NCBI GenBank assembly: GCA_900541715.1
Contig: UQLI01000002.1
Span: 1-64,000, forward strand
Source of the DNA: an uncultured Collinsella sp.
Lineage (GTDB): Bacteria > Actinomycetota > Coriobacteriia > Coriobacteriales > Coriobacteriaceae
Length of the DNA stretch: 64,000 bases
Direction: 5' to 3'
The notes under the pieces were generated by a model. That model saw nothing but the letters and a program-made list of their open reading frames with translations, was not told the DNA's origin and made no database searches. This document shows positions 24,456 to 33,540 of the stretch, piece after piece. Positions within the stretch are counted from its first letter, which is position 1; each line of letters begins with the position of its first letter. The position numbers and the translations under genes were made by a program.

Positions 24456-25313
24456 ATGACCGATAGTAGCAAGAGCGCACTTTCCCTCATTAGTACCCAT
24501 CAGGGATACAGCGAGTCCGAGCAGCGCATTGTCGACTATATATTGGAGCACCAGTCCGAGGCGCCACGCCTCACGGCGGCTCAGCTCTCGCGCGCCGCCG
24601 CCACGTCCGAGGCGACCGTTTCGCGCTTCTGCCGCAAGCTTGGCTTTGGCAGCTTCCGCAGCTTTCAGTTTTCGTTGGCGCGCGACTTGGAGAGTCAGCG
24701 CAACGAGGGCCTGACCGACGAGGTATCGCTCGACAACATGGAGCAGAGCCTTAAGAACATCCTGGCTGCCAAGGTGAGCGAGCTTAATGCGACCATCGAC
24801 GGGATCGACCACGATACGCTGGCGGCTGTTGTGCATGCCCTTAAGCATGCAGGGGTTATTGAGTTTGCAGCTGTGGGCAATACGAACGCGGTCGCGCTCG
24901 ATGCGACGTTTAAGTTTTCGCAGCTGGGCCTTCGCTGCATGGCGAGCACCATTAGCGAGACATCAATCGGCTTTGCGCTCACGTTGCGCCCGGGTGACGT
25001 CATCGTGCTAATCTCAAACTCCGGCAAATCGCGCCGACTGAATCGCATGGCAAAAGCGGCTCGCAACTGCGGCGCAACCGTAGTCGTCATCAGCAGCGAC
25101 AGCAAATCCCCGCTCGCGCGTCTGGCAGACTACACTTTTAATACCGTCAACCACGAAGCGCTGCTGACGACAGGCGACTTTGCGTTCTCTAAGATCAGTG
25201 CCACGATGATCATCGAAGTCATCTACAACTTCCTGCTGCCCGAGATTGAAGACGCTCGCGAACATATCAGCTACTACGAGGAGCTCATCCAGCCGGATAA
25301 GGTCGTTGAGTAA
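24456..25313 (+). CDS. RpiR/MurR-family transcriptional regulator
   Basis: A 285-residue sugar-phosphate-responsive regulator. The N-terminal HTH_6 domain spans about residues 1-77 (YSESEQRIVDYILEH, AAATSEATVSRFCRKLGFGSF). A SIS sugar-phosphate-binding domain covers about 120-260 (FAAVGNTNAVALDATFKF, LISNSGKSRRLN, VVISSDSKSPLA). GGAG precedes the ATG at 24456. It is divergent from the fructose EII gene and probably responds to fructose 1-phosphate or a related ester (inference). Confidence 0.92.
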   Translation: MTDSSKSALSLISTHQGYSESEQRIVDYILEHQSEAPRLTAAQLSRAAATSEATVSRFCRKLGFGSFRSFQFSLARDLESQRNEGLTDEVSLDNMEQSLKNILAAKVSELNATIDGIDHDTLAAVVHALKHAGVIEFAAVGNTNAVALDATFKFSQLGLRCMASTISETSIGFALTLRPGDVIVLISNSGKSRRLNRMAKAARNCGATVVVISSDSKSPLARLADYTFNTVNHEALLTTGDFAFSKISATMIIEVIYNFLLPEIEDAREHISYYEELIQPDKVVE

Positions 25314-25322
25314 AACGCGTAG

Positions 25323-25353
25323 TGGGACAAAAATTTCAGTCTATTTTGTCCCA
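25323..25353. terminator. Bidirectional terminator-like palindrome between rpiR and recN
   Basis: TGGGACAAAA (25323-25332) pairs with TTTTGTCCCA (25344-25353), giving T-rich ends in both directions between convergent genes. The arm GGGACAAAA recurs at about 15751 and 41959 near other gene ends. Confidence 0.65.
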
Positions 25354-25372
25354 TCAACACCGCTGATACGAC

Positions 25373-27001
25373 CTAACCTCGAGCTTCTTTGAGCATCTGC
25401 TTTGCGTGGGCCAAGCTTGCCTCCGATTGATCGCCGCTCAACATGCGGGCGATCTCGGCGGTACGCGCTTCGCCGGTTACCTCGTCCAAATGCGTCTGGG
25501 GAACATCGCCCGGTTCCTTGCTGACAACATAATGCTTGTCAGCCATGACGGCGACCTGCGCCAAGTGGGTTACGACAATCACCTGATGCGTAGCGGCGAG
25601 ATTTGCCAGCACGCCCGCGAGCGCACGCGCCGTAGAGCCGCCGACACCAGCATCGACCTCGTCGAACACCAGTGTATCCACGCCATCCGCGTTGCCGAGG
25701 ACAACCTTGCTCGCCAGCATAACGCGGCTGAGCTCGCCACCCGACGCAATACGGCGCAGGGGACGCGGCGTCAATCCAGCGCCGCTGCGATACAAAAGCT
25801 CATAGCTCGAAGGGCCAGCAAGCGTCCACTCGGCGCGGGGAAGATCACGCGACTCCCAGACGAGTTCGGCGCCCCCCATTTCCAGACGCGCCATTTGGCG
25901 GCCAACCTCATGACAAAAACGCGGGGCCGCCGTATTGCGTGCACGTTTAAGCGCCTTGGCGGCGGCGAACAGTTCATGCTCCGCTGCGCCAAGCGCTTCA
26001 CGCGCCTTCTTGATCTGCCCATCACCATCGTCTACCAGCGACAACAGCTCTTGTGAGCGATCGCGCATGGCAAACACGTCATCCATGGTAGGACCCCACT
26101 GACGCAGTAGGCCCTTGAGGTCTGAATATCGCTCGCGCATGCGAGAGAGCTCGCGAGGGTCAAACGCAACGCCATCGCGATAAGCACGCAGCTCGTTGGC
26201 ACAATCCTCAAGTGAGATGCAGGCATCCGAAAGTGCATCGGCGATGTCACCGAGCTTGCGGTCAACGGTCGCCATGCGTGAAAGCTCGGCAACGGCGCCA
26301 TTCACGGCATCGAGCGCTCCCCCTTCGGCAGCAAGCGATGCATGGGCCTCGTTGGCCGTCGCAACCAAGACCTCGGCGTGCTCCGAGCGCGGCAGCAGCT
26401 CCTCGAGCTCCTCGTACTCGCCTGGCTTGGGGTCGACCTCGGTGATACGCTCAAGAGCAAAACGCGCTTCCTCGACGCGACTTCCCTGCGCGCGTGAGGC
26501 TTCCTCCACACGGCGAAGCTCCTTGGCGGCGGCACGCGAAGCCTTAAAGCAGGTGCGATACTTCTCGAGCGCCTCAAGCGCCGCGCGCCCAGCCCAAGCA
26601 TCGACCATGGCAACATGGTGCGCCGGGTCGAGCAGACGCTGATGTTCATGCTGGCCGCATAGATCCATCATCACGCCAACGCGCTCCGAAAGCTCGCGCA
26701 CGCTGGCGATGCGGCCGTCAATTTTTACGCGGCTGCGGCCCTCGGCAGAAAGGCTGCGCTGTACGGTAAAACCCTCCGTGTCGTGCGGGCCGTCAAACAG
26801 GCGCGCCTCGACGCTGGCAAGCGCCTCGCCCTCGCGAACCGTCGACGAATCCGCGCGCTCGCCCAAAATGAGCTTGAGCGCCGAGAGCAGCGCGGTCTTG
26901 CCAGCACCGGTCTCGCCGGTCAGGACGGTCAAGCCGGTACTCGGAACCAACGTCGCCTCGCGAATGAGCGCGATGTTGGAAACCTGCAGCTCATCGATCA
27001 T
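25373..27001 (-). CDS. recN: DNA repair protein RecN
   Basis: An SMC-like ATPase of double-strand-break repair. The 542-residue protein begins MIDELQVSNIALIREA with Walker A GETGAGKTALLSALKLILGE near residue 33. It has DLCGQHEHQRLLDP near residue 115, a long central coiled coil rich in Glu/Ala/Arg, and a C-terminal head with GELSRVMLASK (signature) and VFDEVDAGVGG (Walker B). GGAGTG lies 6 bp before the ATG at 27001, better than the ATG at 27013. It overlaps the nadK end by 11 bp, a widespread nadK-recN arrangement. Confidence 0.96.
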   Translation of the reverse strand: MIDELQVSNIALIREATLVPSTGLTVLTGETGAGKTALLSALKLILGERADSSTVREGEALASVEARLFDGPHDTEGFTVQRSLSAEGRSRVKIDGRIASVRELSERVGVMMDLCGQHEHQRLLDPAHHVAMVDAWAGRAALEALEKYRTCFKASRAAAKELRRVEEASRAQGSRVEEARFALERITEVDPKPGEYEELEELLPRSEHAEVLVATANEAHASLAAEGGALDAVNGAVAELSRMATVDRKLGDIADALSDACISLEDCANELRAYRDGVAFDPRELSRMRERYSDLKGLLRQWGPTMDDVFAMRDRSQELLSLVDDGDGQIKKAREALGAAEHELFAAAKALKRARNTAAPRFCHEVGRQMARLEMGGAELVWESRDLPRAEWTLAGPSSYELLYRSGAGLTPRPLRRIASGGELSRVMLASKVVLGNADGVDTLVFDEVDAGVGGSTARALAGVLANLAATHQVIVVTHLAQVAVMADKHYVVSKEPGDVPQTHLDEVTGEARTAEIARMLSGDQSEASLAHAKQMLKEARG

Positions 27002-27851
27002 GGCGCACTCCATAGAACACGCGGCTCACCGAGTTATAGAAGCTCTCGGGGCCGTAATCCAGCAGCAGCACATCGCCGGGACCGCGACGAACAGCCACGC
27101 TCTCGACCGTGCCATCGCAGGTAATAAACTGTCCGTCGATAGCGATGGCAGGCACGCTCGGGCGATCATCGGACATAAAGATTTCGACGACATCACTCGG
27201 CGAGGTCAAGAAGGCGCGAGCCTGAATGGTATGCGGAGCAATCGGCACGCAAACCATGCCCGTGTAATCAGGGCTGACGATAGGGCCGCCGGCGGAGAGC
27301 GCATAGCCCGTAGAGCCGGTCGCCGTCGACACGACGACACCGTCACCGCGCAGGCGATCGATATGATGGCCGGACACCGTGATGTCAAACTCGACCATAT
27401 CGGACAGGGGCCCACGCGTGAGCGCCATATCGTTGAGGGCGAACGAACGCACGACATCCTTCGTGCCGTCATCGCGCACCGAGACGATATCCGCGGCGAT
27501 GGTGGCGCGGCGGCTCACGTGGAGCTCACCGGACAGGGCATCGCTCACAACCTGCAAAATATCGCGTTCCTCGGGACTGGCCGCCGTCAAAAAGCCCAGG
27601 TGGCCATAGGAAAGACCCAAAATGGGAATCTCGCGGTAGTTGAGAATACGGGCGGCGCGCAGCAGTGTGCCGTCGCCGCCGAGCGTGATGACCAAGTCGG
27701 CATCGTCAACATCGGGCGTGCTCTGGATCTTGGAGCGCTGGTCGGCAGCCCATGCAACCTCGTAGCCCTGGCGCGTCAGCCAGAGCTCGAGCATCAGGCC
27801 GCTCTCGACCGCCTCTTGCTTGTAGTAATTGGGAACCAGAAAGACCTTCAT
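26991..27851 (-). CDS. nadK: NAD kinase
   Basis: Makes NADP from NAD. The 286-residue protein shows the catalytic LGGDGTLLRAAR near residue 58, LGLSYGHLGFL, ALNDMALTRG, GDGVVVSTATGSTGYALSAGGP and the C-terminal IDGQ segment. Its ATG overlaps the tlyA stop by 4 bp, and recN follows with an overlap, so tlyA-nadK-recN is one unit. Confidence 0.97.
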   Translation of the reverse strand: MKVFLVPNYYKQEAVESGLMLELWLTRQGYEVAWAADQRSKIQSTPDVDDADLVITLGGDGTLLRAARILNYREIPILGLSYGHLGFLTAASPEERDILQVVSDALSGELHVSRRATIAADIVSVRDDGTKDVVRSFALNDMALTRGPLSDMVEFDITVSGHHIDRLRGDGVVVSTATGSTGYALSAGGPIVSPDYTGMVCVPIAPHTIQARAFLTSPSDVVEIFMSDDRPSVPAIAIDGQFITCDGTVESVAVRRGPGDVLLLDYGPESFYNSVSRVFYGVRHDR

Positions 27852-28660
27852 AGCGTTGCCGCTTTCTCGCTCAAAGCCGATACCTGGGATTGCAACTCAT
27901 CTTCGGCGCGCTCGCCGGGGGCAAACCTCGTGCCGTACAGGAAAAACTCAACGTTGCCCTTAGCGCCATGGATTGGCGACACGCACACATCGAGCGGGAA
28001 CAGGCCCTTGGCGGCAAAGAGCTCAATCGCCGCCACGAGTGTATCGCGGCGGACGGCAGGGTCGGTCACGATACCGCCCTCGCCCACCAGCGCAGCCGGC
28101 GCCTCAAACTGCGGCTTTACGAGCGTGCAAAACGAACCCGAAGGCTTCAGGCACGCCAGCACGGCGTCGATGATATTCGCGATACTCGTAAACGACACAT
28201 CGCACACAGCCAGGTCAATAGCAGCGCCGTAGCCGAGCTCGGGCAACTGCGTCACATTCGTGCGCTCGTGGAGCGTCACGCGATCGTCTTGGCGCAGCGA
28301 CCAATCAAACTGGGCACGGCCCACGTCGACCGAGACAACGGTCGCGGCGCCGCGCTTGAGCAGGCAATCAGTAAAGCCGCCCGTGGAGCATCCCACATCG
28401 AGGCAAGCAAGGTCCGTCGGATCGATCCCAAACGCATCGAGCGCGCCCTCGAGCTTAAGGCCGCCGCGCCCAACATACGGGATGCGCCCCTTAACGTGCA
28501 GTGGCAGGCCCGGCGTCACCTTGAGCCCCGGAGAGGTCAAACGCTCACCGCCACTCGAAACCAAGCCGGCCATAAGAGTGCGAAGGGCATCCGCGCGATC
28601 GGCGCAGATGCCCTGTGAAATCAGTTCGTCATCGAGACGCACGCGTTTCATGAATGCCAT
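27848..28660 (-). CDS. tlyA: TlyA-family rRNA (cytidine-2'-O)-methyltransferase
   Basis: The 270-residue protein has an N-terminal S4 RNA-binding domain (VRLDDELISQGI, then KGRIPYVGRGGLKLEGAL) and an FtsJ-like SAM domain with LDVGCSTGGFTDCLL, VDVGRAQFDW, CDVSFTSI and LVKPQFEA. Family members 2'-O-methylate 16S and/or 23S rRNA, and some act as haemolysin-like toxins by name only. The ATG at 28660 overlaps the xseB stop as TGATG; the ATG at 28651 (MKRVRLDD) is also possible. Confidence 0.94.
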   Translation of the reverse strand: MAFMKRVRLDDELISQGICADRADALRTLMAGLVSSGGERLTSPGLKVTPGLPLHVKGRIPYVGRGGLKLEGALDAFGIDPTDLACLDVGCSTGGFTDCLLKRGAATVVSVDVGRAQFDWSLRQDDRVTLHERTNVTQLPELGYGAAIDLAVCDVSFTSIANIIDAVLACLKPSGSFCTLVKPQFEAPAALVGEGGIVTDPAVRRDTLVAAIELFAAKGLFPLDVCVSPIHGAKGNVEFFLYGTRFAPGERAEDELQSQVSALSEKAATL

Positions 28661-28926
28661 CAACCATTCGTATCCGGAGATGCAGCCTGGCTATCTTGGG
28701 ACTCGTTTGCCGCATCCTCATCGTATTCCTGCTCGAGCTTGTCGGCCTCACGCGGCGTCAGCTCAAACTTGTCGACCATATCGACCGCTCGGGAGCCCAG
28801 CTCAATCGCCTCGTCAAACAAATCGAGCGAACGCTCCAAGGACGTATCCTTGGAGCGAACGGTGGCGATGATCTGGTCCAGGCGATCCGAGATCTCATCG
28901 AAGTTGCGGACGGAACCCTCTGGCAT
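28660..28926 (-). CDS. xseB: Exodeoxyribonuclease VII small subunit
   Basis: An 88-residue helical subunit: NFDEISDRLDQIIATVRSKD, then a LERSLDLFDEAIELG segment, the typical XseB hairpin, and an acidic tail. The catalytic large subunit gene xseA, usually adjacent upstream, is not here; nusB lies 2 bp upstream instead. Confidence 0.9.
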   Translation of the reverse strand: MPEGSVRNFDEISDRLDQIIATVRSKDTSLERSLDLFDEAIELGSRAVDMVDKFELTPREADKLEQEYDEDAANESQDSQAASPDTNG

Positions 28927-28928
28927 GG

Positions 28929-29516
28929 CTACTCCTCGACGGAGTCGGCCTCGACGGCCCCAGCAGCGTCCGCATCCTCGTCAAGTACACCGGCGGCAGC
29001 CTGAGCAGCAGCGACCTTGGCGGCTGCCTCGGCAGCCTGTGCCTCCTCGCGAGCGCGATCCTCGGCCAGCAGCTCCTGGTACAGGTCCTCGCCCGGCAGC
29101 TCCTCGCTGCGAGCGATCTTGCCCAGCACGCCGTTGACAAACGATGCGGACTGGTCGGTACCATAGGCCTTAGCGATCTCGACGGCCTCGTTGATGACGA
29201 TGGCGTCCGAGACCTCCTCGTCGGTGAGGAAGCGCATCTCGTAGACGGCGATACGCAGCAGGTTGCGGTCGGCACCGGGCATGCGCATAAGATCCCAGTT
29301 CTTGGCGACGGCGCGCAGGGCACAATCGATGCGATCAATGTGCTCGTAGGCACCGCGGCAAAGCTCCAGCGCATAGGGGTCGAGGGGACCCTTCGAGATC
29401 AGGAAATCGCCCTCGAGGACGCGCTCGAGCGGGCTGTCCGTGGCTTCGGCCTGGAACAGCAGCTGCAGCGCCTGACTGCGGGCAAGCGTGCGCCCGCGAT
29501 AAACCTTAAGGCTCAA
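28929..29516 (-). CDS. nusB: Transcription antitermination factor NusB
   Basis: Binds boxA RNA with NusE/S10 in rRNA antitermination. The 195 residues begin with RTLARSQALQLLFQAEAT and hold DLMRMPGADRNLLRIAVYEM, DAIVINEAVEIAKAYG and FVNGVLGKIA, all NusB hallmarks, by about residue 140. The last 55 residues are an unusual Ala/Glu-rich tail not needed for the fold. It is transcribed with the Asp23 gene (3 bp upstream) and xseB. Confidence 0.95.
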   Translation of the reverse strand: MSLKVYRGRTLARSQALQLLFQAEATDSPLERVLEGDFLISKGPLDPYALELCRGAYEHIDRIDCALRAVAKNWDLMRMPGADRNLLRIAVYEMRFLTDEEVSDAIVINEAVEIAKAYGTDQSASFVNGVLGKIARSEELPGEDLYQELLAEDRAREEAQAAEAAAKVAAAQAAAGVLDEDADAAGAVEADSVEE

Positions 29517-29519
29517 AGG

Positions 29520-29882
29520 TTACTCCTTGGGGAAAACGAGGCCGTCGATGCAAACGTCAACGCGCTCGACCTCGACGCCCACCTGGGCATCGATGGCGGC
29601 GACCACGGCGGCGCGAACGGCCTCGGCGAGCTTCTTGAACGGATAGCCAAAGAACACCACGACACGCACGGTGAGTGCGAGCTTGTCGCCGACGACCTCG
29701 GCCTCGACCGCCGGCTCGGAAGCCGGGGCCTTGGACGAGAGCATCATGGAGACAAGGTTGGTGGCAAGGTCCTTGACGCCAACGGAGGCGATGCCCTCGA
29801 CATCCGACACGGCGCGCGAGACGATGGCGGTCAGAACATCGGGCGAAATGCCGATGCCGTCAATCTTGATTTCCTGGGGCAT
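29520..29882 (-). CDS. Asp23/Gls24 family envelope stress response protein
   Basis: A 120-residue Asp23-family protein: ISPDVLTAIVSRAVSDVEGIASVG, then VVGDKLALTVRVVVFFGYPF and LAEAVRAAVVAAIDAQVGVEVERVDVCIDGL. Family members are membrane-associated through partner proteins and linked to envelope stress. Its place between efp and nusB is a common Gram-positive arrangement. Confidence 0.92.
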   Translation of the reverse strand: MPQEIKIDGIGISPDVLTAIVSRAVSDVEGIASVGVKDLATNLVSMMLSSKAPASEPAVEAEVVGDKLALTVRVVVFFGYPFKKLAEAVRAAVVAAIDAQVGVEVERVDVCIDGLVFPKE

Positions 29883-29906
29883 GAGTCCTCCTAGAAGAGT
29901 TGGTTG

Positions 29907-30470
29907 CTAGACGCGGGAGACGAACTTGCCGTCGCGGGTGTCAACCTTGATGACCTCGCCCTCGTTGAGGTACATGGGGACCTGGATGACAGCGCCGGTG
30001 TCGATCGTGGCCGGCTTGGTGGAACCCTGGACGGTGTCGCCCTTAAAGCCCGGGTCGGTCTGGACGATGGTGGTCTCGATGAACATCGGCGGGGTCACGC
30101 CCATGAGCTCGTCGTCGGCAAAGAGCAGCTGGCAAATGTCGTTCTCGCGCAGCCACTTGGAGTTCTCGCCCACCATATCCTCGGGAACGGGAACCTGCTC
30201 ATAGGTCTCATTGTCCATGAAGATGTAGTCGGCGCCATCGTTGTAGAGGTACTGGAACTCACGGGTGGTGAGCATGACGCTCTCGAACTTGGTGCCGGCG
30301 TTGCAGGTGTTCTCGACGACGCGGCCGCTCTTGATGTCGCGGGTCTTGTAGCGCACGAACGCGCCGCCCTTGCCCGGCTTGACATGCTGGAACTCGACGA
30401 TGGTGTAGACCTTGTCCTTAATGCGGAGACCGAGGCCGTTCTTGAAGTCGGCGGTAGAAATGGTAGGCAT
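29907..30470 (-). CDS. efp: Translation elongation factor P
   Basis: Relieves stalling at polyproline stretches. The 187-residue protein has three beta domains; it starts MPTISTADFKNGLGL. The modification loop is HVKPGKGGAFVR, with the Lys that carries the modification in many species. DPGFKGDTVQGSTKPATIDTG and the C-terminal GEVIKVDTRDGKFVSRV are the EF-P signature. The ATG at 30470 has AAAGGTCGC upstream. The gene heads efp-asp23-nusB-xseB-tlyA-nadK-recN. Confidence 0.97.
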   Translation of the reverse strand: MPTISTADFKNGLGLRIKDKVYTIVEFQHVKPGKGGAFVRYKTRDIKSGRVVENTCNAGTKFESVMLTTREFQYLYNDGADYIFMDNETYEQVPVPEDMVGENSKWLRENDICQLLFADDELMGVTPPMFIETTIVQTDPGFKGDTVQGSTKPATIDTGAVIQVPMYLNEGEVIKVDTRDGKFVSRV

Positions 30471-30575
30471 AGCGACCTTTCTTGTTATGGACAGAACGCA
30501 CAAGCGTCCAAATTACATACGACCAAAATTATACACTTGCAGAGCTCGCCTGCAGCGAGCGCATAAAAAGAGAAC

Positions 30576-30611
30576 GCGGGGCGTCCGAATCATTTCGAAC
30601 GCCCCGCACCA
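30576..30611 (-). terminator. Intrinsic terminator of pepP
   Basis: On the minus strand GCGGGGCGT pairs with ACGCCCCGC across a 14-base loop, followed by a T-rich tract (CTCTTTTTA) at about 30560-30570. It separates pepP from efp. Confidence 0.8.
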
Positions 30612-30629
30612 AACTATCTACAAAGTAGA

Positions 30630-31760
30630 CTAGCAATCGATGACGTGCAGGTCGTGCGGGGTCTTGGTGAAGGGCTCGTAGCCGTTCTCGGTGACCACGC
30701 CGTAGTCCTCCAGGCGCACGCCGCCCACACCGGGCAGGTACACGCCGGGCTCCATGGTGACAACCGAGCCAACCTCGATGATATTCTTGCTGCGGTTGAA
30801 GTTGGGCAGCTCATGGATGTCGATACCGACGCCGTGGCCCAGGCCATGGTTGTAGTAATCGCCATAGCCGGCATCGCCGATGATCTTCTTGGAAAGCTTG
30901 AAAATGTCGTTGCCCTCGACGCCCGGATGGATAGCAGCGACACACTCCTCGTGGGTGCGGCGTACGAGCGCGTACAGGTCGAGCTGCTCCTGGGTAGGCT
31001 CGCCCATCACGACGGTGCGCGTCATGTCGGAACGATAATCGCAGTAGCCCGCGCCGTAATCCATGAGGACGAAGTCGCCCTTCTCGATCACGCGGTCACT
31101 CGGGACGGCATGCGGGTTGGCGGTGTTGGGACCACTTGCCACAATAGAGCCAAAGGCCAGGCTGTCGGCGCCGTTGGCGAACATAAAGTTCTCGAGCTCG
31201 TTGCGAACCTGCTTCTCGGTCATACCGGGCTTAATAAAGCCGAGCATGTGCTGGAAGGCGGCGTCGGTAATCGACTGCGCATGGCGCATGAGCTCGATCT
31301 CCTCGGCGTCCTTGATGGCGCGCATCTTGCGAATGTCGTCATGCATCAGCGGCAACATGCAGGCGACGGAACGATCCTCCAGACCACGCTGGATACCCTG
31401 GTAGAAGTTGATCTGCATGTCGTCCTCGACAGCGCAGACACGGCACTTGTTGGCCGCGATCTTGCCGGCGACCCAACCGGGGATGGTGCCCTCGTCCATG
31501 TCGTAGACCCAGGGGCTGCCGGCGGGCGTGTTCTCCTCAAAGCTGTTGAGGTAGCGCGAGTCGGTATGAAACAGGCAATGGTCAGCCGTAATAAACGCCG
31601 CGTGCGGGAACTCGAAGGTGTAGTCGAAGACGCCCTTCACGCCCGTGAGCCAACGAAGATTGGCCTCGTCGCGTACCACGATAGCGTCGTAGCCGCGCTC
31701 GACCATCAGGGCACGGACACGTTCGATACGACCGGCAGGACCGGCAGCAAACTCAGACAT
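30630..31760 (-). CDS. pepP: Xaa-Pro aminopeptidase (M24 family)
   Basis: Releases N-terminal residues ahead of proline. The 376-residue protein has a creatinase-type N-domain (LMVERGYDAIVV, LRWLTG) and the pita-bread catalytic domain. The dimetal ligands are visible: DYGAGYCDYRSDMTRTV (two Asp), HGLGHGVGIDIHE (His), MEPGVYLPG (Glu) and RLEDYGVV (Glu). GAAAGGAAT precedes the ATG at 31760; the upstream frame extension is non-family. EF-P just downstream shares the proline theme, a frequent pairing. Confidence 0.94.
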   Translation of the reverse strand: MSEFAAGPAGRIERVRALMVERGYDAIVVRDEANLRWLTGVKGVFDYTFEFPHAAFITADHCLFHTDSRYLNSFEENTPAGSPWVYDMDEGTIPGWVAGKIAANKCRVCAVEDDMQINFYQGIQRGLEDRSVACMLPLMHDDIRKMRAIKDAEEIELMRHAQSITDAAFQHMLGFIKPGMTEKQVRNELENFMFANGADSLAFGSIVASGPNTANPHAVPSDRVIEKGDFVLMDYGAGYCDYRSDMTRTVVMGEPTQEQLDLYALVRRTHEECVAAIHPGVEGNDIFKLSKKIIGDAGYGDYYNHGLGHGVGIDIHELPNFNRSKNIIEVGSVVTMEPGVYLPGVGGVRLEDYGVVTENGYEPFTKTPHDLHVIDC

Positions 31761-31892
31761 GCAGATTCCTTTCTTATTGTCTCCATAAAGACGGGACGGG
31801 CCTCGATCGGAAGATGGATTCGCATGCGATCCGCAACCGATTGGAAACCCGCCCCTCAACATGATACGAAAGACGATGGATGTCAATAAATC

Positions 31893-33002
31893 TTAGAGAA
31901 GTTCTTTGCGAGAAGCCAAGTAGGCGTGAGCATGGCGCTCAAGAACCTCGTCCTCGACGCTCGTTAGGCGAATGGCGCCGAGCGCCGCGGGCAGCGGCAG
32001 CATGCTGCGGTTCGAGCGGACAAACTGCTGTCTGCGGAACTCCTCGATATATGCGGCAGGCTCCAAGTCGAAGGCAAGCTCCTCGATGCCAAAGTCCTCC
32101 AGGCAGTCATCGAGATCAAACACATAGTCGATATCGAAGTCGCAGGCATCGTGTGCTAGGCGCGCCTCAAAGCGCATGCCCTCGGACAACAGCTGGTAGG
32201 CAGGGACCTGCGAAGCGGCATCGCCCAAGCAAGCGCGCAGGGTGCGCTCCCCCGTCTTGCCAAAATCGAGCGCATGGCGAGCGCTCGGGTTCGTGGCCGT
32301 CAGCACGTCCTTGCGGGCAGTCTGAGACCATTGAACGGCATTGACGAGTGCGACCTCCTCGCCCGCGAGAATCTCGGGGACGGTCTCAGTAAACTGATTC
32401 CAGCGGGACTTGCTGCTCGAAAGCATGGTGCCAACAAGTACCGCATAGCCGAACTTGAGGTCCTCGGGTTCCGCCTCGCGAACAAGGTCGAGGTCACACA
32501 CGACCAAGCCCGGTTCGGGACGAAACGCGATAGCGGGAAGCGCATTGGCCGACGAGGCGACGAGCGGCTTCATGGTCGTCGCGACCGTGAGCATGGCGTC
32601 GAACGTCGTCGGCAGCAGCGCGCACTCGGTGCGACCGCACCACTGGTTGGCGCACCAGCTAACAACCGAGCAGGTTGCGGCATCGCCAACGGCGACAACC
32701 AGATCGTCGCAGGTAATGCCGTTGGCAGACAAGGCGCCAAAGATAGCATCGGCATCGGCCAGCGTGGCACCAGCAGGCGAAACCTCGAGGACGAGCAGCG
32801 ACACGGCAAAACCGGCGTCGACCAGCGCATGCTCGACGACCTCATCAAAACGTTCTGACGAGGCGGAGTTCCAAACCACCATCGCGCGCTTAGGCTTGCC
32901 CACAGCCGAGGCAAACATGCGCGACAGCTCCTCGAACGCGCCCAATCCGACACGGACATCGACGCTGCGGTTTTGGAAATTGATCAGTTGACGGCGAATC
33001 AT
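31893..33002 (-). CDS. AroB (3-dehydroquinate synthase)-family protein lacking the metal ligands
   Basis: A 369-residue protein with the fold pattern of 3-dehydroquinate synthase: a nucleotide-binding half with AVGDAATCSVVSWCA and LLPTTFDAMLTVAT in the places of the canonical GGGVVGDLAGFVA and PTTLLAQVDS motifs, then an all-helical half. In true AroB the metal is held by Glu (AEVIK), His (FGHTxGHA) and His (HGEAV). Here the matching segments read FGYAVLVG, LDFGKTGERT and LLSEGMRFE, so all three appear lost. Its ATG overlaps the aroK stop as ATGA. It may be a decayed or repurposed AroB; classical DHQ synthase activity is doubtful. Confidence 0.75.
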   Translation of the reverse strand: MIRRQLINFQNRSVDVRVGLGAFEELSRMFASAVGKPKRAMVVWNSASSERFDEVVEHALVDAGFAVSLLVLEVSPAGATLADADAIFGALSANGITCDDLVVAVGDAATCSVVSWCANQWCGRTECALLPTTFDAMLTVATTMKPLVASSANALPAIAFRPEPGLVVCDLDLVREAEPEDLKFGYAVLVGTMLSSSKSRWNQFTETVPEILAGEEVALVNAVQWSQTARKDVLTATNPSARHALDFGKTGERTLRACLGDAASQVPAYQLLSEGMRFEARLAHDACDFDIDYVFDLDDCLEDFGIEELAFDLEPAAYIEEFRRQQFVRSNRSMLPLPAALGAIRLTSVEDEVLERHAHAYLASRKELL

Positions 33003-33532
33003 AGCAGCCCACGCTCCAAAAGCATCTCGGCACAAAGGTAGGAAACGTCCTCGAAGGACTTGTTGCGAATATCAAGGGTAATATCGGCGGCCTGGCGATA
33101 CAGCGGACGGCGATGCTCAAACAGACGCGCGGCATGCTCGGGCGAGCGGAAATCGGGGCGCGTGTCGGACCGACGAATCTGGCGAATCGAATCCTCGAAG
33201 TCGCCCTCGAGGTACACGCACGTACCCATTTCGTGCATCAGCTCAATATTCACCGGCGTCTCGACGATACCGCCCCCGCACGAAACCAACAGGCTGCGCT
33301 CGCTTTGGAGCGAACGGAGCGCCGAGGTCTCGAGCTCACGAAAACGATCCTCGCCCTCGGTCTCAAAAATCTCGGTTACCGACTTGCCGCAGCGGCGCAC
33401 GACCAGGCGGTCGGTATCGATAAAACGCCGCTTGAACATAGTGCCGACGTTGCGCGCGAGCGTTGATTTACCCGCGCCCAAAAAGCCGATAAAGAAGATA
33501 TGGTCGCAGCCGTGTTTAGTGTGCTGGGACAT
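32999..33532 (-). CDS. aroK: Shikimate kinase
   Basis: ATP-dependent 3-phosphorylation of shikimate. The 177-residue P-loop kinase carries FLGAGKST (Walker A), DTDRLVVRRCGKSVTEIF with the substrate Asp, FRELE (Arg-Glu of the shikimate site), SCGGGIVETP (Walker-B-like) and LFEHRRPLYRQAAD with the lid Arg. It looks intact, unlike the AroB-type partner it overlaps. Terminology aroK versus aroL is arbitrary here. Confidence 0.92.
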   Translation of the reverse strand: MSQHTKHGCDHIFFIGFLGAGKSTLARNVGTMFKRRFIDTDRLVVRRCGKSVTEIFETEGEDRFRELETSALRSLQSERSLLVSCGGGIVETPVNIELMHEMGTCVYLEGDFEDSIRQIRRSDTRPDFRSPEHAARLFEHRRPLYRQAADITLDIRNKSFEDVSYLCAEMLLERGLL

Positions 33533-33540
33533 AGCGAGAC

